Assembly (NCBI GenBank): GCA_040773385.1
Contig: JAXGWH010000041.1
Coordinates: 1-12,860 of the forward strand
Direction: 5' to 3'
Length of the DNA: 12,860 nt
Source: Aeriscardovia sp040773385
GTDB lineage: Bacteria > Actinomycetota > Actinomycetes > Actinomycetales > Bifidobacteriaceae
The notes below the pieces were generated by a model. It worked only from the letters and a program-made list of their open reading frames with translations, had not been told where the DNA came from and made no database searches. A program made the position numbers and the translations under genes. Positions 12,706-12,860 of this stretch are shown piece after piece; within the stretch, counting starts at the first letter, position 1, and every line of letters starts with the position of its first letter.

Positions 12706-12860
12706 ATGGCGACAACACATCTTCAGGCACCGGCACCGCTGCCGGTGGAGCAGGGGACCCTCGACGCGGTCTCCAACGGAACCTACTACAATCCCCACGC
12801 CGTGCTGGGCATCCATCCCAACGGCGGCGGCAGCGCCTGGGCCACGGTCCGCGTGCTGCG
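12706..12860 (+). CDS. glgB: 1,4-alpha-glucan branching enzyme (N-terminal fragment, 3' part outside window)
   Basis: Only 51 residues and part of a codon are visible before the right edge. After a variable start (MATTHLQAP), the sequence LDAVSNGTYYNPHAVLGIHP followed by AWATVRVLR matches the N-terminal carbohydrate-binding (CBM48) part of GlgB, where the pattern G-x-(H/Y)-x-xPHxxLGxHP and VRVLRP are typical. GlgB makes alpha-1,6 branches in glycogen using a GH13 domain that lies outside the window. The ATG at 12706 is the first possible start and is probably leaderless. The gene is divergent from carD across 197 bases, which also contain a CCCGTCC/GGACGGG inverted repeat (12577-12609). Confidence is limited by the short fragment. 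Confidence 0.8.
   Translation, partial: MATTHLQAPAPLPVEQGTLDAVSNGTYYNPHAVLGIHPNGGGSAWATVRVL

Overview
This is a high-GC chromosomal segment of ordinary housekeeping genes from an actinobacterium, most probably a member of the Bifidobacteriaceae. Four things point there: a CarD protein with the NWSRR motif, a four-domain ribosomal protein S1 with an acidic and aromatic tail, a divergent pyruvate kinase of the type I associate with bifidobacteria, and a PdtaR-like response regulator. The set pdtaR, pyk, rpsA, coaE and uvrB also lies within a short distance in mycobacteria. I see no transposase, integrase, phage gene, CRISPR array or toxin-antitoxin pair. No species is claimed.

Layout from left to right. 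Positions 1-313 (minus) hold the N-terminal part of an ANTAR-type response regulator, preceded by a candidate promoter carrying a CG-centred, LacI-type palindrome. Positions 585-658 (minus) hold a tRNA with a leucine CAA anticodon and a short variable loop. Positions 751-830 hold four tandem 20-bp repeats that lead into the promoter of a Nudix-fold gene (884-1594, plus), whose Nudix box is badly degenerate. The Nudix gene and pyk (1902-3341, minus) converge on two separate intrinsic terminators. Next come uvrB with a LexA box, coaE, rpsA and folD, all on the minus strand, and each with its own upstream gap. The strand then switches to a translationally coupled metal-type ABC ATPase and permease (9799-11729, plus). 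These converge on carD (11807-12508, minus) across a 37-bp tandem repeat. Finally glgB (12706 to the edge, plus) starts with an arrangement suggesting a leaderless mRNA.

Functionally the window covers glycolysis (pyk), glycogen branching (glgB), folate one-carbon metabolism (folD), CoA synthesis (coaE), translation (rpsA, tRNA-Leu), excision repair (uvrB), rRNA-type promoter control (carD), signalling (pdtaR) and probable metal uptake. There is no evidence that these genes form one pathway.

I did not find a clear new multi-gene system. The most interesting signals are small: the 20-bp repeat array in front of the degenerate Nudix gene, the tRNA-Leu lacking a long variable arm, the pyruvate kinase active-site signature predicting potassium independence, the 37-bp repeats between the permease gene and carD, and the low-complexity tail of the ABC ATPase.
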